Part shown: piece by piece, positions 40,310-48,481 of the stretch
How positions within the stretch are numbered: the stretch's first letter is position 1
Layout: each line of letters opens with the position of its first letter
Assembly: GCA_019104865.1 (NCBI GenBank)
Contig: JAHRWZ010000096.1
Span: 1 to 51,052 of the forward strand
Origin: Castellaniella sp.
GTDB lineage: Bacteria > Pseudomonadota > Gammaproteobacteria > Burkholderiales > Burkholderiaceae_B
Length of the DNA: 51,052 nt
Reading direction: 5' to 3'
The notes under the pieces: model-generated
The model's input: only the letters and a program-made list of their open reading frames with translations
Told to the model about the DNA's origin: nothing
Database searches by the model: none
Program-made: the position numbers and the translations under genes

Positions 40310-40334
40310 GAATGTTCTGACTCAAGAGAGCACC

Positions 40335-40868
40335 ATGGAACAATTTCACGCCACCACCATCGTCTGCGTCCGGCGCGGCAACGAAGTCGCCCTGGGTGGA
40401 GACGGCCAGGTCACCCTGGGAAACATCGTCATCAAGGGCACCGCCCGCAAGATCCGCCGCCTGTACCATGACAAGGTGCTGGCGGGCTTTGCCGGGGCGA
40501 CGGCCGACGCCTTCACCCTGCAGGAACGCTTCGAATCGAAACTGGAAAAATACCAGGGCCACCTGATGCGTGCCGCGGTCGAACTGACCCGGGACTGGCG
40601 CACCGACCGGGTACTGCGCCGCCTGGAAGCCATGCTGATCGTGGCGGACCAGGAACACACCTTGATCCTCACGGGCAACGGCGACGTTCTGGAACCCGAA
40701 CACGGCATCGCAGCCATCGGATCCGGGGGCGCCTATGCGCAATCGGCTGCCCGCGCCCTGCTGGATTCCACCGACATGACCCCCACGGAAATCGTCAAGA
40801 AATCCCTGGAAATCGCCGGAGACCTGTGCATCTACACCAACCAGAACCACGTTGTCGAAACACTATAG
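40335..40868 (+). CDS. hslV: ATP-dependent protease peptidase subunit HslV (ClpQ)
   Basis: A 177-residue threonine protease that forms the core of HslUV. MEQFHA is a short propeptide; removal exposes T7 ([20 protein letters not shown]) as the catalytic N-terminal threonine. [15 protein letters not shown] and [14 protein letters not shown] are conserved. The ATG at 40335 gives the usual beta-proteobacterial N-terminus; a GTG at 40308 lies inside the promoter. It is followed 7 bp later by hslU. Confidence 0.96.
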   Translation: MEQFHATTIVCVRRGNEVALGGDGQVTLGNIVIKGTARKIRRLYHDKVLAGFAGATADAFTLQERFESKLEKYQGHLMRAAVELTRDWRTDRVLRRLEAMLIVADQEHTLILTGNGDVLEPEHGIAAIGSGGAYAQSAARALLDSTDMTPTEIVKKSLEIAGDLCIYTNQNHVVETL

Positions 40869-40875
40869 GCCCGCC

Positions 40876-42207
40876 ATGTCCGCCACCACCATGACCCCAA
40901 AAGAAATCGTCTCGGAACTGGACAAGAACATCGTCGGCCAGGAAAAGGCAAAGCGTTCCGTCGCCGTCGCGCTGCGCAACCGCTGGCGCCGCCAGCAGGT
41001 GGCCGAGCCGCTGCGCCACGAAATCGTCCCGAAGAACATCCTGATGATCGGCCCCACCGGCGTGGGCAAAACTGAAATCGCCCGCCGCCTGGCACGCCTG
41101 GCCAACGCGCCCTTCATCAAGATCGAAGCCACCAAATTCACCGAAGTGGGCTACGTCGGCCGCGACGTGGACACCATCGTGCGCGATCTGGTGGACGTGG
41201 CCGTCAAGCAGACCCGCGAAACCGAAATGCGCCGCGTGCGCGCCCAGGCCGAGGACGCCGCCGAGGACCGCATCCTGGACGCCCTGCTGCCGCCGCCGCG
41301 CAACGCCCATGGCGAGCCCGAGCGCGAGGAAAACAACACCCGCCAGGTGTTCCGCAAGCGCCTGCGCGAAGGCAAGCTGGACGACACGATGATCGACATC
41401 GAGGTCGCCCAGACCCCGGCGCACATGGAAATCATGGCGCCCCCGGGCATGGAGGAAATGACCGAGCAGCTGCGCGGCATGTTCGCCGGCCTGTCCCAGG
41501 GCAAGACCAAATCGCGCAAGATCACGGTCAAGGAAGCCTTCCGGCTGCTGACCGAGGAAGAAGCCGGCCGCCGCGTCAACGAGGAAGAAATCCGCACCCG
41601 GGCTGTCACGCTGGCCGAACAGCAAGGCATCGTCTTCCTGGATGAGATCGACAAGATCGCCGCCCGCCAGGAAACCGGCGGGGCGGATGTCTCGCGCCAG
41701 GGGGTGCAACGCGATCTGCTGCCGCTGGTCGAGGGCACCAGCGTCAACACCAAATACGGCATGGTGCACACCGACCACATCCTGTTCATCGCCTCGGGGG
41801 CCTTCCATCTGTCGCGTCCGTCGGACCTGATCCCGGAATTGCAGGGGCGCTTTCCCATCCGCGTCGAACTCGATTCCCTGACCGCCGAGGACTTCGTGCG
41901 CATCCTGAGCGCCACCGACGCGTCGCTGACCAAGCAGTACAGCGCCCTCATGGCCACGGAAGACGTCACGCTGGATTTCACCGAGGACGGCATCCGCCGC
42001 CTGGCGGAACTGGCCTTCGAGGTCAACGAACGCACCGAGAACATCGGCGCGCGCCGCCTGTATACCGTCATGGAAAAGCTGCTGGAGGACCTGTCCTTCG
42101 AGGCGGCCAGCCCGGGCGCCGATACCGTGGTGATCGACGCCGCCTACGTGAATGGCAAACTGTCCGAGGCCGCGGGCAATCAGGATCTGGCCCGCTACGT
42201 GCTGTAA
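40876..42207 (+). CDS. hslU: ATP-dependent protease ATPase subunit HslU (ClpY)
   Basis: A 443-residue AAA+ unfoldase, the same length as E. coli Hsl[23 protein letters not shown] starts the conserved part. Walker A is GPTGVGKT (59-66) and Walker B is [12 protein letters not shown]. The I-domain lies between about 110 and 240, and the sensor and C-terminal helix ending ARYVL inserts into HslV. The ATG at 40876 fits; an ATG at 40891 is also possible. It is co-transcribed with hslV under the sigma-32 promoter. Confidence 0.96.
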   Translation: MSATTMTPKEIVSELDKNIVGQEKAKRSVAVALRNRWRRQQVAEPLRHEIVPKNILMIGPTGVGKTEIARRLARLANAPFIKIEATKFTEVGYVGRDVDTIVRDLVDVAVKQTRETEMRRVRAQAEDAAEDRILDALLPPPRNAHGEPEREENNTRQVFRKRLREGKLDDTMIDIEVAQTPAHMEIMAPPGMEEMTEQLRGMFAGLSQGKTKSRKITVKEAFRLLTEEEAGRRVNEEEIRTRAVTLAEQQGIVFLDEIDKIAARQETGGADVSRQGVQRDLLPLVEGTSVNTKYGMVHTDHILFIASGAFHLSRPSDLIPELQGRFPIRVELDSLTAEDFVRILSATDASLTKQYSALMATEDVTLDFTEDGIRRLAELAFEVNERTENIGARRLYTVMEKLLEDLSFEAASPGADTVVIDAAYVNGKLSEAAGNQDLARYVL

Positions 42208-42212
42208 ACAAC

Positions 42213-42239
42213 AGGGCCCCGCGCTTCGGCCGGGGCCCT
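42213..42239 (+). terminator. Hairpin after hslU
   Basis: AGGGCCCCG (42213-42221) pairs with CGGGGCCCT (42231-42239), a 9-bp GC-rich stem with a 9-nt loop directly after the hslU stop. Only TT follows, but position and stability suggest a terminator. Confidence 0.65.
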
Positions 42240-42282
42240 TCGCGGTCCTGTGCCCCGCCCTCCGGGCGGATTCACGACACGA

Positions 42283-42642
42283 TCAGTCTTTTTTCAGTTC
42301 AGTCAATCGATACTGGCCGCCAGTCCGTTCGGCTGTGAAATCCACCCGGTCCCCGACCGCGATCCCCTTCAGCAGCGCGGGGGCGACGTGGTACACCAAC
42401 GTCATGGCCGGTAGATCCAGTTTGCCGATGGCGCCATGGCGGATCGCGATCTTGCCGGCTGCCGCGTCGATGCGCACGACCTGGCCAGTGGCCTGAGCCT
42501 GGACCGGCTGGGCCTGCGCCACCTGGACGGGCAGCGCCGCCGCCAGGACCGGCAACACCAGCCATCCCCCATGCCAGGACCGGGACAACGCCACCCGCAA
42601 CGCGGCGGCAGGGTGACGACTGAACGGGTAAGAAAAACGCAT
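42283..42642 (-). CDS. Periplasmic CusF-like copper-binding protein with altered ligands
   Basis: A 119-residue exported protein with a long signal region to about residue 44 (ALPVQVAQA). The rest has the CusF fold pattern: TGQVVRIDAAAGKIAIRHG, then LPAMTLVYHV and VGDRVDF. In E. coli CusF copper is bound by H36, M47, M49 and W44. Here the matching residues are H69, M80, L82 and L77, so the second methionine and the tryptophan are replaced. Copper binding may therefore be weak or changed. It stands alone, divergent from a GNAT gene. There are no CusCBA genes in the window; the copper nitrite reductase is 6 kb away. Confidence 0.75.
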   Translation of the reverse strand: MRFSYPFSRHPAAALRVALSRSWHGGWLVLPVLAAALPVQVAQAQPVQAQATGQVVRIDAAAGKIAIRHGAIGKLDLPAMTLVYHVAPALLKGIAVGDRVDFTAERTGGQYRLTELKKD

Positions 42643-42690
42643 GGGCTACACTCCTGGCTAGTTCCAGCATACCGCGAAACAGAGCACACC

Positions 42691-43197
42691 TTGCCCACTT
42701 CCATTCCCGGCTATCTCCTGCGGCCCGCCACCGAATCCGACATCCCGGCCATCCACAGCCTGATGGTCGAAATGGCCACCTTCGAGAAGCTGACCGACAT
42801 CTTCAAGGCGACCCATGACAGCCTGCGCGCCAGCTTCTTTGGCGACGAGCCGGCCGCGCGCTGCCTGGTCATCACGACCGAGGAAGCCCCCGGCACCGCC
42901 ATCGCCTACATCATGTGGTTTCACAACTATTCCAGCTTCCTGGACCGTCGCGGGCTGTACCTGGAAGACGTCTATATTTCGCCCGACCATCGCGGACGCG
43001 GCCTGGGCGGCTGGGTGCTCAAGCACCTGGCAGCGCTGGCGATCGAGCTGGGCTGCGGGCGCTTCGAGTGGGTCGTGCTGGACTGGAACCAGAACGCCAT
43101 CGATTTCTACAAGCACCATGGCGGCGAGATCCTGGACGACTGGCGCGTGGTGCGCGTCACGGGCGAAGCCCTGCAGCGCCTGGCCACGCAGGACTGA
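42691..43197 (+). CDS. GNAT family N-acetyltransferase (diamine/spermidine acetyltransferase-like)
   Basis: A 168-residue GNAT enzyme. YLLRPATESDIPAIHSLMVE is the first strand, and YLEDVYISPDHRGRGLGGWV is the acetyl-CoA pyrophosphate loop (motif A). WVVLDWNQNAIDFYKHHGG is motif B. The WxxxNYSSFLDRRGLYLED pattern resembles eukaryotic-type spermidine/thialysine acetyltransferases, so an amine substrate is likely but unproven. The start is a TTG at 42691; no ATG gives an intact first strand. It lies 27 bp before the adenosyltransferase gene. Confidence 0.85.
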   Translation: MPTSIPGYLLRPATESDIPAIHSLMVEMATFEKLTDIFKATHDSLRASFFGDEPAARCLVITTEEAPGTAIAYIMWFHNYSSFLDRRGLYLEDVYISPDHRGRGLGGWVLKHLAALAIELGCGRFEWVVLDWNQNAIDFYKHHGGEILDDWRVVRVTGEALQRLATQD

Positions 43198-43224
43198 ACG
43201 CCAGACGCATCCAAGGAGATCATC

Positions 43225-43776
43225 ATGTCGATTCGCGTTTCCATCGTATCCACCCGCACCGGGGACGACGGCACCACCGGCCTGGGCGACAAAACCCGGG
43301 TACCGAAGGACGCCCCGCGCATCACCGCCCTGGGTAACGTCGATGAGCTGAACAGCGCCATCGGTGTCTGGCGCACGCACGATCTGCCCGAAGATGTGGA
43401 CACCCTGCTGAGCCGCATCCAGAATGACCTGTTCGACCTGGGCGGCGAACTGTGCATCCCAGGCTGGACCGCACTGAACGACGCACACATCCTGCGCCTG
43501 GACGAAGCCCTGGCGCACTACAACGCGGGGCTGGGCCCGCTGCAGGAGTTCATCCTGCCAGGCGGCTGCCCGGCAGCGGCCCAGGCCCACATGGCCCGCA
43601 CCATCGCCCGCCGCGCGGAGCGGTCCGTCGTCACCCTGGCCCACACAGAGTCCGTCAACCCGCCGGTCCTGCACTACCTGAACCGGCTATCGGACCTGTG
43701 CTTCGTGCTGGCCCGCCACCTGAATCGCGAATCCAAAGCCCCCGACGTTTTATGGATGAGGCAGGACACGAAATAG
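43225..43776 (+). CDS. Cob(I)yrinic acid a,c-diamide adenosyltransferase (PduO type)
   Basis: A 183-residue ATP:cob(I)alamin adenosyltransferase that makes adenosylcobalamin. TRTGDDGTTGLGDKTRVPKD is the ATP-binding N-terminus of the PduO/MMAB family, and NPPVLHYLNRLSDLCFVLAR is the C-terminal signature. An AAGGAG lies upstream of the ATG. No cobalamin genes are near, so it probably serves salvage. It ends 67 bp before the convergent Fic gene; a 16-bp palindrome (43811-43826) lies between them. Confidence 0.93.
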   Translation: MSIRVSIVSTRTGDDGTTGLGDKTRVPKDAPRITALGNVDELNSAIGVWRTHDLPEDVDTLLSRIQNDLFDLGGELCIPGWTALNDAHILRLDEALAHYNAGLGPLQEFILPGGCPAAAQAHMARTIARRAERSVVTLAHTESVNPPVLHYLNRLSDLCFVLARHLNRESKAPDVLWMRQDTK

Positions 43777-43842
43777 CCCCAATGGACTATTTCGTACCTG
43801 CCGAATCGGAGCGCCTTGCAAGGCGCGACGTGGAGGGCTGCT

Positions 43843-45258
43843 TCATATTTTCCGCTGTTGCCAGGCCAGGAATTCAGCCCGCCGCAGCCGATACCGCACA
43901 ATGCTGCCCTCGTGCAGATGGCTCAGGGCATCGCCCAGCATGTCCGCAAACACAGCCTGATCCTGAGGGGGTGCATACTGGACGGCCAGCTTTTCCAGAA
44001 CCGATGGAACAGGATCCTGCAGGCATCGGACGACATCCTGCACGGCCTGAATCAACGATTCCCGGTATTTGATCTTGATCGGGTCTGGGGCCACCATCCC
44101 CTGAGTGATCGCCAGATACCGCTGACAGGAACGTTCGTAAGCCCAGACAAACACGTCTCGCAATAGCGCAGGCTGGTTGAGTTCGTACACGCCCAGCGTC
44201 CCATTGATGTAGGCGCGATCCGGCACATCGATGAAGGACAAGGGGCACAAGTTATTACGGATCAGCGGGATATTGGCCCCTACACGCGACACGCGTTTAT
44301 TGACATCGTCAAAAGGCTGCAGATATGGCAGCTGCACCATCAGAAAGAACGCCTGTTCGAACGGATCCGGCACGGCAGCCGCCTTGGCCAACAGCAAAGT
44401 AAAGCATTCCTGAATCACCTGCGGGAACGCCAGAGGATGAAAGACCGTGTCGGAAATATCCACCGGACGCCGGCGCAGACGCCCGCATGAATCGGGATCG
44501 GCCAGCAGTTCCTGCGACAGAACTGCATGAAGATTCTGAAACGTGAAGGAATCAAACCCAATGTCATCGGCTGACTCGACCAACATTTCGATTGCAGCCT
44601 TGTGATTCAGGATCATCTGGGTCTCGAAGGCATCCTTGCCTTGCGCAACCTGGCCTAGTTCGATCAGATTCTGCGTATCCAGGCGGCTATAGGTATTGCC
44701 CTCGAGACGGGAAGAGGCCCATGATAGGTCCACCAGCAGGCGCGCCAGAATATCGCGGGCATAGGTGCCGGCCGGACGCTGGTCCGCCGGGGTCCGGCCG
44801 ATGGCGTGCAGCTGGCGCCGCAGCGATTCTGGCAAATAAAAGGTGACCCCAGGCTGATACTGATCCAGGAATTCCCGCCGATAACCGACAGGGCGGCGTC
44901 GGACCAGAGGCAAGCTGATCCGATCCCGGATAGCCTGTCCATCGGGCGATACCGGGATATAAGATTCATCTGACGGATCTTCCAGCGACAACCAACTGTT
45001 GGGGCCGACTGCGGGAAACTGGATGGCCATACCTGACATGGGCGCCACAGAAACTGGCCTATACACCAGCGCGATGCTTTCGCCCTCGGTTTTCAGCTGC
45101 TGATCGTGCACGAGCTTTTGCAGGCGACGCTGCAGCGTTCGGCGATGGGGAGCGGCACCAAGCCGCCGCACGAGCGCCGCCTCGATGGCGGCAATGCCAA
45201 TCCCCTGCGGGTGACCGGCAACGATATCCACGATAGACTGGAGTTCCGCAACCGACAT
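43843..45258 (-). CDS. Fic family protein with N-terminal winged helix and altered Fic motif
   Basis: A 471-residue protein. Residues 1-66 look like a winged helix for DNA binding (GIAAIEAALVRRLG, then HRRTLQRRLQKLVHDQQL). An inhibitory helix motif S-x3-E-G-N is present as SSRLEGN (182-188), N-terminal to the Fic core as in class II Fic proteins. The active-site motif usually reads HPFxDGNGRxxR; here it is QPFDDVNKRVSR (314-325), so the catalytic histidine is glutamine and GNG is VNK. AMPylation is therefore doubtful, and another activity or a purely regulatory role is possible. Inverted repeats lie upstream, suggesting autoregulation. No separate toxin or antitoxin gene is adjacent. Confidence 0.88.
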   Translation of the reverse strand: MSVAELQSIVDIVAGHPQGIGIAAIEAALVRRLGAAPHRRTLQRRLQKLVHDQQLKTEGESIALVYRPVSVAPMSGMAIQFPAVGPNSWLSLEDPSDESYIPVSPDGQAIRDRISLPLVRRRPVGYRREFLDQYQPGVTFYLPESLRRQLHAIGRTPADQRPAGTYARDILARLLVDLSWASSRLEGNTYSRLDTQNLIELGQVAQGKDAFETQMILNHKAAIEMLVESADDIGFDSFTFQNLHAVLSQELLADPDSCGRLRRRPVDISDTVFHPLAFPQVIQECFTLLLAKAAAVPDPFEQAFFLMVQLPYLQPFDDVNKRVSRVGANIPLIRNNLCPLSFIDVPDRAYINGTLGVYELNQPALLRDVFVWAYERSCQRYLAITQGMVAPDPIKIKYRESLIQAVQDVVRCLQDPVPSVLEKLAVQYAPPQDQAVFADMLGDALSHLHEGSIVRYRLRRAEFLAWQQRKI

Positions 45259-45305
45259 GACCTGAGCCCCTGACTGATCTTCTGGATGGACTGATATTGT
45301 CTTTG

Positions 45306-45356
45306 ATGTCGTTCTGGCACGTCAATTGAACGACATTGCACGACAATTATATGTCG
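45306..45356. promoter_or_regulatory. Inverted repeats and -10 box upstream of the HTH-Fic gene
   Basis: ATGTCGTTC (45306-45314) and GAACGACAT (45328-45336) form a perfect 9-bp inverted repeat with a 13-bp gap. A further ATGTCG at 45351-45356 pairs with CGACAT at 45331-45336. On the minus strand a TATAAT lies at 45347-45352, so the repeats sit at and just after the transcript start. They lie 48-98 bp upstream of the Fic start, fitting an operator bound by its own winged helix. Confidence 0.6.
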
Positions 45357-45405
45357 CCCCCTGTCCTTCGTATAGATCAATTGCGCGACCGTCGTTCCGA
45401 CAAGG

Positions 45406-45933
45406 TCACCGATCATCCCCCGAATGGATCTGGAGCGCCTCCAGAAACCGGGACACCATGTTGTAGGCGGCGATCGTGGCTGTCAGTTCGACTAGGTCCG
45501 GTTCGGAGAAATGCGGCCGCAATGCGTCGAACACCGCGTCGGGCACCTGCACCGACCGCGTCATGGCATCCGCGTAGGCCAATGTCGCGGATTGCCGCGC
45601 ATCGAACAGGCCTTCGGGCAGCGCCTCGGATGCCAGCGCATCCAGCTGGCCCTGCCGCAGCCCTTCGGCCAGCGCGATCGGCGCATGCTGATCGGCCTCG
45701 TAGGGAGCATGGTTCAAGTGGGCGATGCGCATGATCACCAGTTCTCTCAAGGCGCCGTCCAGTCCCGATTTTTGGCGGATCGCCGTCAGATAGGTCAGCC
45801 AGCCTTCCGCCACAGAGGGGCTGTGCAACAGCATCTGATACAGATGCAGCACGCTGCCGCGCTCGGCGATGATGCGTTGCGCCAGGGCCGCCGCAGGGCC
45901 ATGATTCAGGTTTGCGTAATCGATTCGGGCCAT
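45406..45933 (-). CDS. AhpD-like / carboxymuconolactone decarboxylase family protein
   Basis: A 175-residue all-helical protein of the CMD fold. LRELVIMRIAHLNHAPYEADQHAPIALAEGL is the core pattern, but the CxxC pair of AhpD peroxidases is absent, so a thiol peroxidase role is unlikely. GGAGA supports the ATG at 45933 over a GTG at 45957. Upstream on the same strand lie the remnant of an aminotransferase start (45963-46037) and the RpiR-type operator. The gene probably uses the promoter once in front of that aminotransferase. Substrate unknown. Confidence 0.85.
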   Translation of the reverse strand: MARIDYANLNHGPAAALAQRIIAERGSVLHLYQMLLHSPSVAEGWLTYLTAIRQKSGLDGALRELVIMRIAHLNHAPYEADQHAPIALAEGLRQGQLDALASEALPEGLFDARQSATLAYADAMTRSVQVPDAVFDALRPHFSEPDLVELTATIAAYNMVSRFLEALQIHSGDDR

Positions 45934-45962
45934 CGATGGTCTCCGTGGTGTGGCCACGCGGC

Positions 45963-46037
45963 GAACAGGGAAATTCCCTGGCCGCGCACGGCGTGTTTCA
46001 GCGTATGCTGGGGCTTCCGGTGGGATACATGGATCAT
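45963..46037 (-). pseudogene. Remnant of an aminotransferase N-terminus
   Basis: An ATG at 46037 reads HVSHRKPQHTLKHAVRGQG followed by ISLF, clearly homologous to the start of the intact aminotransferase at 15838 (HVFHRNPQRALNCAVKGRG followed by IYLF). Homology stops after 25 codons, and 30 bp later the AhpD-like gene starts. The distance from the ATG to the 26-bp operator is 56 bp here and 58 bp at the intact locus. This is a deletion relic of a second aminotransferase gene that was divergent from rpiR. Confidence 0.75.
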
Positions 46038-46093
46038 GGGCAGCCCCTCGGGCCTGAGGGATTCAAGTATGAAAACCGGTAAGCTCAACGGAC

Positions 46094-46119
46094 GTTTCTT
46101 GTATCATATATCATGAAAC
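46094..46119. promoter_or_regulatory. 26-bp near-palindrome, candidate RpiR operator (copy B)
   Basis: The arms are GTTTC (46094-46098) and GAAAC (46115-46119) around an ATCATATATCAT core. It matches copy A (15897-15922) at 22 of 26 positions, in the same orientation relative to an aminotransferase start. It ends 42 bp before the RpiR gene and lies between it and the minus-strand AhpD-like gene. Confidence 0.68.
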
Positions 46120-46161
46120 ATTCGAATCAAATTCTGATCGACATTTTCTCAGGTCTCTGCC

Positions 46162-47028
46162 ATGTCCGCCCCACACTCCCCGGACGAACTGATCCAGTTC
46201 ATCCAGTCGCAGTATGCCGACCTCAGCCCGCAGTTCCAGGCAGGGGCGCGTTATCTGATCGACCATCCTGCCCAGGTCTCGACCTTGTCGGCGCGCAAAG
46301 TCGCCACACTGGCCGGCGTACAGCCCGCCACCTTGGTCCGTCTGGCCCAGCACCTGGGCTACGCCGGGTGGGAAGCCTTGAAATCCGTCTTCACCCGCGC
46401 GCTGCAACAACACCCCGGTAGTTATGCCGCACGCGCCCAGTCGCTGATCGACAGTTCGGAACCGGCCCAGACCGCCTGGCTGAATGCCGCACAGCAGCAA
46501 TCCCGCAATCTGATGGCCCTCGAACCCGCCAACCGGAGTGCGCTGGACAGCGCCGTCACTCAGCTGCTGGGGGCCAGCCGCATCGTCATTGCCGGCTTCC
46601 GCTCATCCTACCCACCCGCCTTCAGCCTGTGCTATCTGTGCAGCTTGTTCCGCCCGGATGTCCATCTGCTGCACAACGCGGGCGGCACCATGAGCCTGGC
46701 CCTGCACCACCTGCAAGCCACAGACGCGGTTGTCCTGATCAGCTACACACCCTATTCTCGCGAAATCATCCAGGTAGCCGAAGCGGCCCACGCCCAGGGC
46801 TGCGCTGTGCTGGCCCTGTGCGACAGCCAAGTCGCGCCCATCGCGCTGCGCGCCGACCACATCCTGACCTTTCCGACGCAGGGGCATTCCTTCTTTCCGT
46901 CAACAGTCGCGGTGCAGTCCCTGGTCGAGATGCTGGCGCAGCAACTCCTGGTCCGCAGCGGCGAACGGGCCATTGCCGAACTGTCGCGCACCGAAGCCAG
47001 CCTGCAGGCAACCGGCGCCTACGCCTGA
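46162..47028 (+). CDS. MurR/RpiR family transcriptional regulator
   Basis: A 288-residue regulator. The N-terminal helix-turn-helix domain spans about 10-80 (STLSARKVATLAGVQPATLV, then RLAQHLGYAGWEALKSVF). A SIS sugar-phosphate-binding-type domain follows at about 125-260, with ISYTPYSREIIQVAEAAHAQ. RpiR proteins usually sense phosphosugars, but several govern amino-acid-related genes. Here the context is a C45-type acyltransferase 7 bp downstream and an operator shared with an aminotransferase, so the effector may be a nitrogen compound. It is probably autoregulated. Confidence 0.9.
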   Translation: MSAPHSPDELIQFIQSQYADLSPQFQAGARYLIDHPAQVSTLSARKVATLAGVQPATLVRLAQHLGYAGWEALKSVFTRALQQHPGSYAARAQSLIDSSEPAQTAWLNAAQQQSRNLMALEPANRSALDSAVTQLLGASRIVIAGFRSSYPPAFSLCYLCSLFRPDVHLLHNAGGTMSLALHHLQATDAVVLISYTPYSREIIQVAEAAHAQGCAVLALCDSQVAPIALRADHILTFPTQGHSFFPSTVAVQSLVEMLAQQLLVRSGERAIAELSRTEASLQATGAYA

Positions 47029-47035
47029 GACTCTG

Positions 47036-48088
47036 ATGACAACCACCACACCCCCCTTATCCTGGCTGGACGCGCATGGGTCGCACCACGAGATCGGCTT
47101 GGCCCTGGGGCGCTGGGGCGCCGATGCCTGCCGGCGCCACCTGATCCATTCCCGGGCATGGGCCCAGGTCATGGAATATCGCCACCACCCCGGGATCCCG
47201 GCCTTGCGGGCGCTGCTGCACCACAGCTTCCCCTGGGTCGAACACGAGCTTGCCGGCCTGGCAGATGGTCTGGGGCTGTCCCATGAGGACGTATTTCTCT
47301 GGAACTGCCGAGGCGATCTCTGGGCGCATGCGCCGGATGGTTGCACCACCGTGCTGGCCCCCCAAAGGCTCAGCCACAACGAAGACGGCGACCCGGGCTT
47401 CACGGGGGCCTGCGGGCTGGCCAGGGTCCGGCCTATCGATGCGCCCGCCTTCATTTCCTTCATCTACCCGGGCTCGCTGCCCGGGCACACTTTCGCCGTC
47501 AACCACGCGGGTCTGGTCATTACGGTCAACAACATCCGGGCGCGCCGCGCCGATTTTACGGGTTTGCCGCGCATGGTGCTGACGCGCGCCCTGCTGGCTA
47601 CGCAGACCCCGTCACAGGCAGTTGCCCTGCTGCAATCCCACGCCCGCATGGGGGCGTTTCACCTGGGCATCGGCCAGATCGCCACCGCCTGCACCTGGAG
47701 CGTCGAATTCAGCCAGACGGCCGTTTCCGTTCAGCCGGTGCGGCAGGCTCGCCGCATTCATGCCAACCATGCCATCCACGAGGCGCAACGGACACTGCCA
47801 CAGGTCATCACGGCGTCGTCCGCCCATCGTCAGGCCAGGGGCGAGACCCTGCTGGCCCAGGATACGCCCGCACTAAGCATCCTGACGGATACCGGGGACG
47901 CGGAAGAGCCCATCCTGCGGCGCTCAGCCACCGACACGGATGACGAAAACACGATGGCCACGGTCGACGCGGACCTATCGGGCGACGCCGTGCGCTGGGA
48001 CGTCTATGCCCCAGGCGCGCGCCACCCGCACTACCGGTTCGAGGGGCTACACCCCTTGCAGGACTCGCGGTTTATTTCACGCGGCTGA
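47036..48088 (+). CDS. C45-family acyltransferase/peptidase (acyl-CoA:6-APA acyltransferase-like)
   Basis: A 350-residue Ntn-hydrolase-type protein of the C45 family. The likely nucleophile is the cysteine in APDGCTTVLAP (about residue 104), which in the family becomes N-terminal by self-cleavage. It is followed by LSHNEDGDP, matching the conserved N-x-D region. LPGHTFAVNHAGLVITVNNI is typical downstream. Relatives hydrolyse or form amide bonds, such as acylated amino compounds. It lies 7 bp after the RpiR gene and is probably co-transcribed. It overlaps the convergent cytochrome c gene by 17 bp. Substrate unknown. Confidence 0.85.
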   Translation: MTTTTPPLSWLDAHGSHHEIGLALGRWGADACRRHLIHSRAWAQVMEYRHHPGIPALRALLHHSFPWVEHELAGLADGLGLSHEDVFLWNCRGDLWAHAPDGCTTVLAPQRLSHNEDGDPGFTGACGLARVRPIDAPAFISFIYPGSLPGHTFAVNHAGLVITVNNIRARRADFTGLPRMVLTRALLATQTPSQAVALLQSHARMGAFHLGIGQIATACTWSVEFSQTAVSVQPVRQARRIHANHAIHEAQRTLPQVITASSAHRQARGETLLAQDTPALSILTDTGDAEEPILRRSATDTDDENTMATVDADLSGDAVRWDVYAPGARHPHYRFEGLHPLQDSRFISRG

Positions 48089-48389
48089 CCATGTATTCGA
48101 TGGCGGCCCGCAGGGATTCGTCATCGGCCTTGGTGCCCCCCCGAGCCGGCATCGCGCCCTTGCCGTTGGTGGCCACGCTGACCATCTCGTCCATGCCACG
48201 GGCAATGATCGGCGTCCATGCGTCCTTGCTGCCCAGCTTCGGGGCATTGGCGGCACCCGTGCTGTGGCAGGCGATGCATGCCGATTTGTACAGCTTTTCA
48301 CCCTTTTGCAGGGTACCGGCGTCGGTCGCCATCGACAGGGCGGGAATCAGGGCCAGGCTCAGGGCCGCAATGCTCAGGGTCTTCAACAT
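48072..48389 (-). CDS. Class I c-type cytochrome (cytochrome c5 family)
   Basis: A 105-residue exported monoheme cytochrome. Signal peptide is about residues 1-21 (LKTLSIAALSLALIPALSMA). The heme motif is CIACH (C38, C41, H42) and the likely distal ligand is M80 in GAMPARGG, a cytochrome c5-type pattern. GGAG with 6 nt spacing supports the ATG at 48389. It lies 92 bp after nirK on the same strand, so it is a good candidate electron donor for nitrite reductase. Confidence 0.92.
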   Translation of the reverse strand: MLKTLSIAALSLALIPALSMATDAGTLQKGEKLYKSACIACHSTGAANAPKLGSKDAWTPIIARGMDEMVSVATNGKGAMPARGGTKADDESLRAAIEYMVSRVK

Positions 48390-48481
48390 CATTATCTCCG
48401 TCATTCGGGCGCTCTTTTGGGAAGGGCGCCTGCAGGTAATCGCCCCGGACGGAAAAACCCGTCCGGGCATTCAACAAAGGT

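Noticed and set aside
43811..43826. GCGCCTTGCAAGGCGC palindrome between the adenosyltransferase and Fic genes as a terminator
   Set aside because: It is a perfect 16-bp palindrome but has no loop and no T-run; it may help end both convergent transcripts, but the evidence is too weak to call.
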